Part shown: positions 1 to 11,982 of the stretch, piece after piece
Layout of the letters: each line of letters starts with the position of its first letter
Position numbering within the stretch: position 1 is the first letter of the stretch
Source of the DNA: Alitta virens
Taxonomy: Eukaryota; Annelida; Polychaeta; Phyllodocida; Nereididae
Assembly (NCBI GenBank): GCA_932294295.1
Contig: OW028585.1
Location: 16,866,360-16,930,359 of the forward strand
Length of the DNA stretch: 64,000 nucleotides
Direction of reading: 5' to 3'
Program-made: the position numbers and the translations under genes
Notes under the pieces: model-generated
Seen by the model: the letters and a program-made list of their open reading frames with translations, nothing else
Databases searched by the model: none
Told to the model about the DNA's origin: nothing

Positions 1-2218
1 CAAAAAAAAAAAGTGTGAACAACAAAGAAAAAAAGTGTGAACAACAAACAAAAAAAGTGTGAACAACAAACAAAGTGTGAACAACAACCAAAAAAGTGTG
101 AACAACAAATAAAAAAAGTGTGAACAACAAACAAAAAAAGTGTGAACAACAAACAAAAAAAGTGTGAACAACAAACAAAAAAAGTGTGACCACAAACAAA
201 GTGTGAATAACAACCAAAAAAGTGTGAACAACAAACAAAAAAAGTGTGAACAACAAACAAATGTGAACAACAACCAAAAAAGTGTGAACAACAAATAAAA
301 AAAGTGTGAACAACAAACAAAAAAAGTGTGAACAACAAAGAAAAAAAGTGTGAAGAACAAACAAAAAAAGTGTGAACAACAAACAAAGTGTGAACAACAA
401 CCAAAAAAGTGTGAACAACAAATAAAAAAAGTGTGAACAACAAACAAAAAAAGTGTGAACAACAAAGAAAAAAAGTGTGAACAACAAACAAAAAAAGTGT
501 GAACAACAAACAAAAAAAGTGTGAACAAAAAATAAAAAAAGTGTGAACAACAAACAAAGTGTGAATAACAACCAAAAAAGTGTGAACAACAAACAAAAAA
601 AGTGAGAACAACAAACAAATGTGAACAACAACCAAAAAAGTGTGAACAACAAATAAAAAAAGTGTGAACAACAAACAAAAAAAGTGTGAACAACAAAGAA
701 AAAAAGTGTGAACAACAAACAAAAAAAGTGTGAACAACAAACAAAGTGTGAACAACAAATAAAAAAGTGTGAACAACAAATAAAAAAAGTGTGAACAACA
801 AACAAAAAAAGTGTGAACAACAAACAAAAAAAGTGTGAACAACAAACAAAAAAAGTGTGAACAACAAAGAAAAAAAGTGTGAACAACAAACAAAAAAAGT
901 GTGAACAAGAAACAAAGTGTGAACAACAAACAAAAAAAGTGTGAACAACAAACAAAGTGTGAACAACAACCAAAAAAGTGTGAACAACAAATAAAAAAAG
1001 TGTGAACAACAAACAAAGTGTGAACAACAAACAAAAAAAGGGTGAACAACAAACAAAAAAGTGTGAACAACAAACAAACAAAGTGTGAACAACAAAGAAA
1101 AAAAGTGTGAACAACAAACAAAAAAAGTGTGAACAACAAAAAAAAAAAGTGTGAACAACAAAGAAAAAAAGTGTGAACAACAAACAAAAAAAGTGTGAAC
1201 AACAAACAAAGTGTGAACAACAACCAAAAAAGTGTGAACAACAAATAAAAAAAGTGTGAACAACAAACAAAAAAAGTGTGAACAACAAACAAAAAAAGTG
1301 TGAACAACAAACAAAAAAAGTGTGACCACAAACAAAGTGTGAATAACAACCAAAAAAGTGTGAACAACAAACAAAAAAAGTGTGAACAACAAACAAATGT
1401 GAACAACAACCAAAAAAGTGTGAACAACAAATAAAAAAAGTGTGAACAACAAACAAAAAAAGTGTGAACAACAAAGAAAAAAAGTGTGAAGAACAAACAA
1501 AAAAAGTGTGAACAACAAACAAAGTGTGAACAACAACCAAAAAAGTGTGAACAACAAATAAAAAAAGTGTGAACAACAAACAAAAAAAGTGTGAACAACA
1601 AAGAAAAAAAGTGTGAACAACAAACAAAAAAAGTGTGAACAACAAACAAAAAAAGTGTGAACAAAAAATAAAAAAAGTGTGAACAACAAACAAAGTGTGA
1701 ATAACAACCAAAAAAGTGTGAACAACAAACAAAAAAAGTGAGAACAACAAACAAATGTGAACAACAACCAAAAAAGTGTGAACAACAAATAAAAAAAGTG
1801 TGAACAACAAACAAAAAAAGTGTGAACAACAAAGAAAAAAAGTGTGAACAACAAACAAAAAAAGTGTGAACAACAAACAAAGTGTGAACAACAACCAAAA
1901 AAGTGTGAACAACAAATAAAAAAAGTGTGAACAACAAACAAAAAAAGTGTGAACAACAAACAAAAAAAGTGTGAACAACAAACAAAAAAAGTGTGAACAA
2001 CAAAGAAAAAAAGTGTGAACAACAAACAAAAAAAGTGTGAACAAGAAACAAAGTGTGAACAACAAACAAAAAAAGTGTGAACAACAAACAAAGTGTGAAC
2101 AACAACCAAAAAAGTGTGAACAACAAATAAAAAAAGTGTGAACAACAAACAAAGTGTGAACAACAAACAAAAAAAGGGTGAACAACAAACAAAAAAGTGT
2201 GAACAACAAACAAACAAA
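1..2218 (+). repeat. Tandem pair of ~1136-bp higher-order repeats
   Basis: Markers repeat with an offset of 1136 bp: GTGTGACCAC at 184 and 1320, and AGGGTGAAC at 1040 and 2176. Between them the monomer order matches almost throughout. One visible difference is near 750-770, where the first copy has an A3T-type tail and the second an A2CC tail. The array start is cut by the window edge, so earlier copies may exist. Confidence 0.8.
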
Positions 2219-3876
2219 GTGTTAACAACAAACAAAAGAAGTGTGAACAACAAACAAAAATAGTGTGAACAACAAACAAAAATAGTGCGAACAACAAACA
2301 AAAAAAGTGTGAACAACAAACAAAGTGTGAACAACAAACAAACAAAGTGTGAACAACAAACAAAAAAAGTGTGAACAACAAACAAAAAAAGTGTGAACAA
2401 CAAACAAACAAAGTATGAACAAGAAACAAAAAAAGTGTGAACAACAAACAAAGTATGAACAACAAACAAACAAAGTGTGAACAACAAACAAACAAAGTGT
2501 GAACAACAAACAACAAAAGTGTGAACAACAAACAAATAAAGTGTGAACAACAAACAAAAAAAGTGAGAACAACAAACAAACAAAGTGTGAACAACAAACA
2601 AACAAAGTGTGAACAACAAACAAACAAAGTGTGAACAACAAACAAAAAAAGTGTGAACAACAAACAAAAAAAGTGTGAACAACAAACAAAAAAAGTGTGA
2701 ACAACAAAGAAAAAAAGTGTGAACAACAAAGAAAAAAAGTGTGAACAACAAACAAAAAAAGTGTGAACAACAAAGAAAAAAAGTGTGAACAACAAACAAA
2801 GTGTGAACAACAAACAAAAAAAGTGTGAACAACAAACAAAGTGTGAAGAACAACCAAAAAAGTGTGAACAACAAATAAAAAAAGTGTGAACAACAAACAA
2901 AAAAAGTGTGAACAACAAAGAAAAAAAGTGTGAACAACAAACAAAAAAAGTGTGAACAACAAAGAAAAAAAGTGTGAACAACAACCAAAAAAAGTGTGAA
3001 CAACAAAGAAAAAAAGTGTGAACAACAAACAAAGTGTGAACAACAAGCAAAAAAGTGTGAACAACAAATAAAAAAAGTGTGAACAACAAACAAAAAAAGT
3101 GTGAACAACAAAGAAAAAAAGTGTGAACAACAAACAAAAAAAGTGTGAACAACAAACAAAGAAGTGTGAACAACAAAGAAAAAAAGTGTGAACAACAAAC
3201 AAAAAAAGTGTGAACAACAAACAAAGTGTGAACAACAACCAAAAAAGTGTGAACAACAAATAAAAAAAGTGTGAACAACAAACAAAAAAAGTGTGAACAA
3301 CAAACAAAAAAAGTGTGAACAAAAAATAAAAAAAGTGTGAACAACAAACAAAGTGTGAATAACAACCAAAAAAGTGTGAACAACAAACAAAAAAAGTGTG
3401 AACAACAAACAAATGTGAACAACAACCAAAAAAGTGTGAACAACAAATAAAAAAAGTGTGAACAACAAACAAAAAAAGTGTGAACAACAAAGAAAAAAAG
3501 TGTGAACAACAAACAAAAAAAGTGTGAACAACAAACAAAGTGTGAACAACAACCAAAAAAGTGTGAACAACAAATAAAAAAAGTGTGAACAACAAACAAA
3601 AAAAGTGTGAACAACAAACAAAAAAAGTGTGAACAACAAACAAAAAAAGTGTGAACAACAAAGAAAAAAAGTGTGAACAACAAACAAAAAAAGTGTGAAC
3701 AAGAAACAAAGTGTGAACAACAAACAAAAAAAGTGTGAACAACAAACAAAGTGTGAACAACAACCAAAAAAGTGTGAACAACAAATAAAAAAAGTGTGAA
3801 CAACAAACAAAGTGTGAACAACAAACAAAAAAAGGGTGAACAACAAACAAAAAAGTGTGAACAACAAACAAACAAA
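2219..3876 (+). repeat. Domain I HOR copy 1 (~1658 bp)
   Basis: Delimited by GTGTTAAC at 2219 and 3877. It opens with monomers carrying AAGAAG and AAATAG tails and a GTGCGAAC core near 2285, then B22-rich sequence with GTATGAACAAG at about 2413. From about 2640 it switches to A22/F22/E21/G22 order. It lacks the CAATGTGTG marker present in the next three copies, so it is a recombined version of the unit. Confidence 0.75.
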
Positions 3877-5432
3877 GTGTTAACAACAAACAAAAGAAGT
3901 GTGAACAACAAACAAAAATAGTGTGAACAACAAACAAAAATAGTGCGAACAACAAACAAAAAAAGTGTGAACAACAAACAAAGTGTGAACAACAAACAAA
4001 CAAAGTGTGAACAACAAACAAAAAAAGTGTGAACAACAAACAAAAAAAGTGTGAACAACAAACAAACAAAGTATGAACAAGAAACAAAAAAAGTGTGAAC
4101 AACAAACAAAGTATGAACAACAAACAAACAAAGTGTGAACAACAAACAAACAAAGTGTGAACAACAAACAACAAAAGTGTGAACAACAAACAAATAAAGT
4201 GTGAACAACAAACAAAAAAAGTGAGAACAACAAACAAACAAAGTGTGAACAACAAACAAACAAAGTGTGAACAACAAACAAACAAAGTGTGAACAACAAA
4301 CAAACAAAGTGTGAACAACAAACAAAGTGTGAACAACAAACAAACAAAGTGTGAACAACAAACAAACAAAGTGTGAACAACAAACAAACAAAGTGTGAAC
4401 AACAAACAAACAAAGTGTGAACAACAAACAAACACAGTGTGAACAACAAACAAAAAAAGTGTGAACAACAAAAAAAAAAAAGTGTGAACCACAAACAAAG
4501 TGTGAACAACAAACAATGTGTGAACAACAAACAAACAAAGTGTGAACAACAAACAAACAAAGTGTGAACAACAAACATACAAAGTGTGAACAACAAACAA
4601 AAAAGGTGTGAACAACAGACAAACAAAGTGTGAACAACAAACAAACAAAGTGTGAACAACAAACAAAGAAAGTGTGAACAACAAACAAAAAAGTGTGAAC
4701 AACAAACAAACAAAGTGTGAACAACAAACAAACAAAGTGTGAACAACAAACAAACAGAGTGTGAACAACAAACAAACAAAGTGTGAACAACAAACAAAAA
4801 AAGTGTGAACAACAAAGAAAAAAAGTGTGAACAACAACCAAAAAAAGTGTGAACAACAAAGAAAAAAAGTGTGAACAACAAACAAAGTGTGAACAACAAG
4901 CAAAAAAGTGTGAACAACAAATAAAAAAAGTGTGAACAACAAACAAAAAAAGTGTGAACAACAAACAAATGTGAACAACAACCAAAAAAGTGTGAACAAC
5001 AAATAAAAAAAGTGTGAACAACAAACAAAAAAAGTGTGAACAACAAAGAAAAAAAGTGTGAACAACAAACAAAAAAAGTGTGAACAACAAACAAAGTGTG
5101 AACAACAACCAAAAAAGTGTGAACAACAAATAAAAAAAGTGTGAACAACAAACAAAAAAAGTGTGAACAACAAACAAAAAAAGTGTGAACAACAAACAAA
5201 AAAAGTGTGAACAACAAAGAAAAAAAGTGTGAACAACAAACAAAAAAAGTGTGAACAAGAAACAAAGTGTGAACAACAAACAAAAAAAGTGTGAACAACA
5301 AACAAAGTGTGAACAACAACCAAAAAAGTGTGAACAACAAATAAAAAAAGTGTGAACAACAAACAAAGTGTGAACAACAAACAAAAAAAGGGTGAACAAC
5401 AAACAAAAAAGTGTGAACAACAAACAAACAAA
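3877..5432 (+). repeat. Domain I HOR copy 2 (~1556 bp)
   Basis: Starts at GTGTTAAC (3877). The first part is a long B22 run with markers GTGTGAACCAC (about 4485), CAATGTGTG (T at 4517), CATAC, ACAGAC and CAGAGTG. The second part returns to F22/E21/G22 order. The AGGGTGAAC marker (5390) lies 43 bp before the next copy. The CAATGTGTG marker sits 640 bp from the start, as in the following copy. Confidence 0.78.
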
Positions 5433-7984
5433 GTGTTAACAACAAACAAAAGAAGTGTGAACAACAAACAAAAATAGTGTGAACAACAAACAAAAATAGT
5501 GCGAACAACAAACAAAAATAGTGTGAACAACAAACAAAGTGTGAACAACAAACAAACAAAGTGTGAACAACAAACAAAAAAAGTGTGAACAACAAACAAA
5601 AAAAGTGTGAACAACAAACAAACAAAGTATGAACAAGAAACAAAAAAAGTGTGAACAACAAACAAAGTATGAACAACAAACAAACAAAGTGTGAACAACA
5701 AACAAACAAAGTGTGAACAACAAACAACAAAAGTGTGAACAACAAACAAATAAAGTGTGAACAACAAACAAAAAAAGTGAGAACAACAAACAAACAAAGT
5801 GTGAACAACAAACAAACAAAGTGTGAACAACAAACAAACAAAGTGTGAACAACAAACAAACAAAGTGTGAACAACAAACAAAGTGTGAACAACAAACAAA
5901 CAAAGTGTGAACAACAAACAAACAAAGTGTGAACAACAAACAAACAAAGTGTGAACAACAAACAAACAAAGTGTGAACAACAAACAAACACAGTGTGAAC
6001 AACAAACAAAAAAAGTGTGAACAACAAAAAAAAAAAAGTGTGAACCACAAACAAAGTGTGAACAACAAACAATGTGTGAACAACAAACAAACAAAGTGTG
6101 AACAACAAGCAAACAAAGTGTGAACAACAAACATACAAAGTGTGAACAACAAACAAAAAAGGTGTGAACAACAGACAAACAAAGTGTGAACAACAAACAA
6201 ACAAAGTGTGAACAACAAACAAAGAAAGTGTGAACAACAAACAAAAAAGTGTGAACAACAAACAAACAAAGTGTGAACAACAAACAAACAAAGTGTGAAC
6301 AACAAACAAACAGAGTGTGAACAACAAACAAACAAAGTGTGAACAACAAACAAAAAAAGTGTGAACAACAAAGAAAAAAAGTGTGAACAACAACCAAAAA
6401 AAGTGTGAACAACAAAGAAAAAAAGTGTGAACAACAAACAAAGTGTGAACAACAAGCAAAAAAGTGTGAACAACAAATAAAAAAAGTGTGAACAACAAAC
6501 AAAAAAAGTGTGAACAACAGAGAAAAAAAGTGTGAACAACAAACAAAAAAAGTGTGAACAACAAAAAAAAAAAGTGTGAACAACAAAGAAAAAAAGTGTG
6601 AACAACAAACAAAAAAAGTGTGAACAACAAACAAAGTGTGAACAACAACCAAAAAAGTGTGAACAACAAATAAAAAAAGTGTGAACAACAAACAAAAAAA
6701 GTGTGAACAACAAACAAAAAAAGTGTGAACAACAAACAAAAAAAGTGTGACCACAAACAAAGTGTGAATAACAACCAAAAAAGTGTGAACAACAAACAAA
6801 AAAAGTGTGAACAACAAACAAATGTGAACAACAACCAAAAAAGTGTGAACAACAAATAAAAAAAGTGTGAACAACAAACAAAAAAAGTGTGAACAACAAA
6901 GAAAAAAAGTGTGAAGAACAAACAAAAAAAGTGTGAACAACAAACAAAGTGTGAACAACAACCAAAAAAGTGTGAACAACAAATAAAAAAAGTGTGAACA
7001 ACAAACAAAAAAAGTGTGAACAACAAAGAAAAAAAGTGTGAACAACAAACAAAAAAAGTGTGAACAACAAAGAAAAAAAGTGTGAACAACAACCAAAAAA
7101 AGTGTGAACAACAAAGAAAAAAAGTGTGAACAACAAACAAAGTGTGAACAACAAGCAAAAAAGTGTGAACAACAAATAAAAAAAGTGTGAACAACAAACA
7201 AAAAAAGTGTGAACAACAAAGAAAAAAAGTGTGAACAACAAACAAAAAAAGTGTGAACAACAAACAAAAAAGTGTGAACAACAAAGAAAAAAAGTGTGAA
7301 CAACAAACAAAAAAAGTGTGAACAACAAACAAAGTGTGAACAACAACCAAAAAAGTGTGAACAACAAATAAAAAAAGTGTGAACAACAAACAAAAAAAGT
7401 GTGAACAACAAACAAAAAAAGTGTGAACAACAAATAAAAAAAGTGTGAACAACAAACAAAGTGTGAATAACAACCAAAAAAGTGTGAACAACAAACAAAA
7501 AAAGTGTGAACAACAAACAAATGTGAACAACAACCAAAAAAGTGTGAACAACAAATAAAAAAAGTGTGAACAACAAACAAAAAAAGTGTGAACAACAAAG
7601 AAAAAAAGTGTGAACAACAAACAAAAAAAGTGTGAACAACAAACAAAGTGTGAACAACAACCAAAAAAGTGTGTACAACAAATAAAAAAAGTGTGAACAA
7701 CAAACAAAAAAAGTGTGAACAACAAACAAAAAAAGTGTGAACAACAAACAAAAAAAGTGTGAACAACAAAGAAAAAAAGTGTGAACAACAAACAAAAAAA
7801 GTGTGAACAAGAAACAAAGTGTGAACAACAAACAAAAAAAGTGTGAACAACAAACAAAGTGTGAACAACAACCAAAAAAGTGTGAACAACAAATAAAAAA
7901 AGTGTGAACAACAAACAAAGTGTGAACAACAAACAAAAAAAGGGTGAACAACAAACAAAAAAGTGTGAACAACAAACAAACAAA
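5433..7984 (+). repeat. Domain I HOR copy 3 (~2552 bp)
   Basis: Starts at GTGTTAAC (5433) and carries CAATGTGTG 640 bp in (6073), matching copy 2. It is about 1 kb longer because an extra F22/E21/G22 tract, including GTGTGACCAC at 6745, lies in its second half. It ends with AGGGTGAAC at 7942. The length difference from copy 2 is 996 bp, consistent with unequal exchange. Confidence 0.78.
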
Positions 7985-9814
7985 GTGTTAACAACAAACA
8001 AAAATAGTGTGAACAACAAACAAAAATAGTGCGAACAACAAACAAAAAAAGTGTGAACAACAAACAAAGTGTGAACAACAAACAAACAAAGTGTGAACAA
8101 CAAACAAAAAAAGTGTGAACAACAAACAAAAAAAGTGTGAACAACAAACAAACAAAGTATGAACAAGAAACAAAAAAAGTGTGAACAACAAACAAAGTAT
8201 GAACAACAAACAAACAAAGTGTGAACAACAAACAAACAAAGTGTGAACAACAAACAACAAAAGTGTGAACAACAAACAAATAAAGTGTGAACAACAAACA
8301 AATAAAGTGAGAACAACAAATAAACAAAGTGTGAACAACAAACAAACAAAGTGTGAACAACAAACAAACAAAGTGTGAACAACAAACAAACAAAGTGTGA
8401 ACAACAAACAAAGTGTGAACAACAAACAAACAAAGTGTGAACAACAAACAAACAAAGTGTGAACAACAAACAAACAAAGTGTGAACAACAAACAAACAAA
8501 GTGTGAACAACAAACAAACACAGTGTGAACAACAAACAAAAAAAGTGTGAACAACAAAAAAAAAAAAGTGTGAACCACAAACAAAGTGTGAACAACAAAC
8601 AATGTGTGAACAACAAACAAACAAAGTGTGAACAACAAACAAACAAAGTGTGAACAACAAACATACAAAGTGTGAACAACAAACAAAAAAGGTGTGAACA
8701 ACAGACAAACAAAGTGTGAACAACAAACAAACAAAGTGTGAACAACAAACAAAGAAAGTGTGAACAACAAACAAAAAAGTGTGAACAACAAACAAACAAA
8801 GTGTGAACAACAAACAAACAAAGTGTGAACAACAAACAAACAGAGTGTGAACAACAAACAAACAAAGTGTGAACAACAAACAAAAAAAGTGTGAACAACA
8901 AAGAAAAAAAGTGTGAACAACAACCAAAAAAAGTGTGAACAACAAAGAAAAAAAGTGTGAACAACAAACAAAGTGTGAACAACAAGCAAAAAAGTGTGAA
9001 CAACAAATAAAAAAAGTGTGAACAACAAACAAAAAAAGTGTGAACAACAAAGAAAAAAAGTGTGAACAACAAACAAAAAAAGTGTGAACAACAAACAAAA
9101 AAAGTGTGAACAACAAAGAAAAAAAGTGTGAACAACAAACAAAAAAAGTGTGAACAACAAACAAAGTGTGAACAACAACCAAAAAAGTGTGAACAACAAA
9201 TAAAAAAAGTGTGAACAACAAACAAAAAAAGTGTGAACAACAAACAAAAAAAGTGTGAACAACAAACAAAAAAAGTGTGACCACAAACAAAGTGTGAATA
9301 ACAACCAAAAAAGTGTGAACAACAAACAAAAAAATGTGAACAACAAACAAATGTGAACAACAACCAAAAAAGTGTGAACAACAAATAAAAAAAGTGTGAA
9401 CAACAAACAAAAAAAGTGTGAACAACAAAGAAAAAAAGTGTGAAGAACAAACAAAAAAAGTGTGAACAACAAACAAAGTGTGAACAACAACCAAAAAAGT
9501 GTGAACAACAAATAAAAAAAGTGTGAACAACAAACAAAAAAAGTGTGAACAACAAACAAAAAAAGGGTGAACAACAAACAAAAAAAGTGTGAACAACAAA
9601 GAAAAAAAGTGTGAACAACAAACAAAAAAAGTGTGAACAAGAAACAAAGTGTGAACAACAAACAAAAAAAGTGTGAACAACAAACAAAGTGTGAACAACA
9701 ACCAAAAAAGTGTGAACAACAAATAAAAAAAGTGTGAACAACAAACAAAGTGTGAACAACAAACAAAAAAAGGGTGAACAACAAACAAAAAAGTGTGAAC
9801 AACAAACAAACAAA
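7985..9814 (+). repeat. Domain I HOR copy 4 (~1830 bp)
   Basis: Starts at GTGTTAAC (7985) but lacks the AAGAAG monomer that follows in the other copies. All internal markers are therefore 22 bp closer to the start (CAATGTGTG at 618 instead of 640 bp). GTGTGACCAC at 9275 is 2530 bp after the copy at 6745. AGGGTGAAC occurs twice (9565 and 9772), the second in the usual place. Confidence 0.78.
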
Positions 9815-9990
9815 GTGTTAACAACAAACAAAAGAAGTGTGAACAACAAACAAAAATAGTGTGAACAACAAACAAAAATAGTGCGAACAACAAACAAAAA
9901 AAGTGTGAACAACAAACAAAAAAAGTGTGAACAACAAACAAACAAAGTGTGAACAACAAACAAAAAAAGTGTGAACAACAAACAAAAAAA
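9815..9990 (+). repeat. Truncated fifth Domain I HOR at domain junction
   Basis: GTGTTAAC (9815) is followed by the same AAGAAG, AAATAG and GTGCGAAC monomers as in earlier copies. The copy stops after about 170 bp, and the first D24 monomer begins at 9991. This is the breakpoint between the two repeat regimes. Confidence 0.75.
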
Positions 9991-10228
9991 GGTGTGAACA
10001 ACAAACCAAAAAAAGGTGTGAACAACAAACCAAAAAAAGGGTGTGAACAACAAACCAAAAAAAGGTGTGAACAACAAACCAAAAAAGGTGTGAACAACAA
10101 ACCAAAAAAAGGTGTGAACAACAAACCAAAAAAAGGTGTGAACAACAAACCAAAAAAAGGTGTGAACAACAAACCAAAAAAAGGCGTGAACAACAAACCA
10201 AAAAAGGTGTGAACAACAAACCAAAAAA
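9991..10228 (+). repeat. D24 run, ~10 monomers (first in array)
   Basis: The first run of the 24-bp class. It includes one 25-bp GGG monomer near 10038 and one GGCGTG core near 10182. It keeps a plus-strand frame open from about 9949 to 10212, which I interpret as a period effect and not a gene. Confidence 0.9.
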
Positions 10229-10649
10229 GGTGTGAACAACAAACAAAGTGTGAACAACAAACAAACAAAGTGTGAACAACAAACAAACAAAGTGTGAACA
10301 ACAAACAAACAAAGTGTGAACAACAAACAAAAAAAGTGTGAACAACAAACAAACAAAGTGAACAACAAACAAAGTGTGAACAACAAACAAAAAAAGTGTG
10401 AACAACAAACAAACAAAGTGTGAACAACAAACAAACAAAGTGTGAACAACAAACAAACAAAGTGTGAACAACAAACAAACAAAGTGTGAACAACAAACAA
10501 ACAAAGTGTGAACAACAAACAAAAAAAGTGTGAACAACAAACAAACAAAGTGAACAACAAACAAAGTGTGAACAACAAACAAAAAAAGTGTGAACAACAA
10601 ACAAACAAAGTGTGAGCAACAAACAAAGTATGAACAACAAACAAAAAAA
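10229..10649 (+). repeat. B22/C18 spacer
   Basis: B22-rich spacer with two shortened monomers in which AAAG is followed directly by TGAACAAC (near 10357 and 10548), a loss of GTG. The GTGTGAGCAAC marker at 10610 is in its AAAC form and is followed by GTATGAAC. Confidence 0.85.
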
Positions 10650-11246
10650 GGTGTGAACAACAAACCAAAAAAGGTGTGAACAACAAACCAAAAAAAGGGT
10701 GTGAACAACAAACCAAAAAAAGGTGTGAACAACAAACCAAAAAAAGGTGTGAACAACAAACCAAAAAAAGGTGTGAACAACAAACCAAAAAAAGGTGTGA
10801 ACAACAAACCAAAAAAGGTGTGAACAACAAACCAAAAAAGGTGTGAACAACAAACCAAAAAAAGGTGTGAACAACAAACCAAAAAAAGGTGTGAACAACA
10901 AACCAAAAAAAGGGTGTGAACAACAAACCAAAAAAAGGTGTGAACAACAAACCAAAAAAAGGTATGAACAACAAACCAAAAAAAGGTGTGAACAACAAAC
11001 CAAAAAAAGGTGTGAACAACAAACCAAAAAAAGGTGTGAACAACAAACCAAAAAAAGGTGTGAACAACAAACCAAAAAAAGGTGTGAACAACAAACCAAA
11101 AAAAGGTGTGAACAACAAACCAAAAAAAGGTGTGAACAACAAACCAAAAAAAGGTGTGAACAACAAACCAAAAAAAGGTGTGAACAACAAACCAAAAAAA
11201 GGTGTGAACAACAAACCAAAAAAGGTGTGAACAACAAACCAAAAAA
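10650..11246 (+). repeat. D24 run, ~25 monomers
   Basis: Mixed 23- and 24-bp monomers at first, then an uninterrupted 24-bp stretch from about 10917 after a GGG (25-bp) monomer. One core is GTATG (near 10963). Two plus-strand frames open here because the 25-bp monomer shifts phase. The GVNNKPKK-like translation is incidental. Confidence 0.9.
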
Positions 11247-11982
11247 GGTGTGAACAACAAACAAAGTGTGAACAACAAACAAACAAAGTGTGAACAACAA
11301 ACAAACAAAGTGTGAACAACAAACAAAAAAAGTGTGAACAACAAACAAAAAAAGTGTGAACAACAAACAAAGTGTGAACAACAAACAAACAAAGTGTGAA
11401 CAACAAACAAAAAAAGTGTGAACAACAAACAAAGTGTGAACAACAAACAAACAAAGTGTGAACAACAAACAAACAAAGTGTGAATAACAAACAAACAAAG
11501 TGTGAACAACAAACAAAAAAAGTGTGAACAACAAACAAACAAAGTGTGAGCAACAAACAAAGTATGAACAACAAACAAAAAAAGTGTGAACAACAAACAA
11601 ACAAAGTGTGAACAACAAACAAACATAGTGTGAACAACAAACAAACAAAGTGTGAACAACAAACAAACAAAGTGTGAACAACAAACAAAAAAAGTGTGAA
11701 CAACAAACAAACAAAGTGTGAACAACAAACCAAAAAAGGTGTGAACAACAAACCAAAAAAAGGTGTGAACAACAAACCAAAAAAGGTGTGAACAACAAAC
11801 AAACAAAGTGTGAACAACAAACAAACAAAGTGTGAACAACAAACAAACAAAGTGTGAACAACAAACAAAAAAAGTGTGAACAACAAACAAACAAAGTGTG
11901 AACAACAAACAAACAAAGTGTGAACAACAAACAAAAAAAGTGTGAACAACAAACAAACAAAGTGTGAACAACAAACAAACAA
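11247..11982 (+). repeat. B22/A22/C18 spacer with three-monomer D24 island
   Basis: Spacer carrying GTGTGAATAAC (about 11480) and the GTGTGAGCAAC / GTATGAAC pair (11544) in its AAAC form. A short island of three D monomers lies at about 11716-11784. Confidence 0.83.

Larger units (their letters stand above)
1..9990 (+). repeat. Domain I: A22/C18/E21/F22/G22-rich satellite
   Basis: This domain lacks D24 monomers. It is made of A22, B22 and C18 plus three classes not seen after about 10 kb: E21 (tail A2CCA6), F22 (tail A3GA7) and G22 (tail A3TA7). A frequent local order is C18, E21, G22, A22, F22. Point variants such as GTGTGACCAC (184, 1320, 6745, 9275) and GTGTTAAC (2219, 3877, 5433, 7985, 9815) recur at kilobase spacing and define higher-order repeats. 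It is probably an older or separately homogenised arm of the array. Confidence 0.9.
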
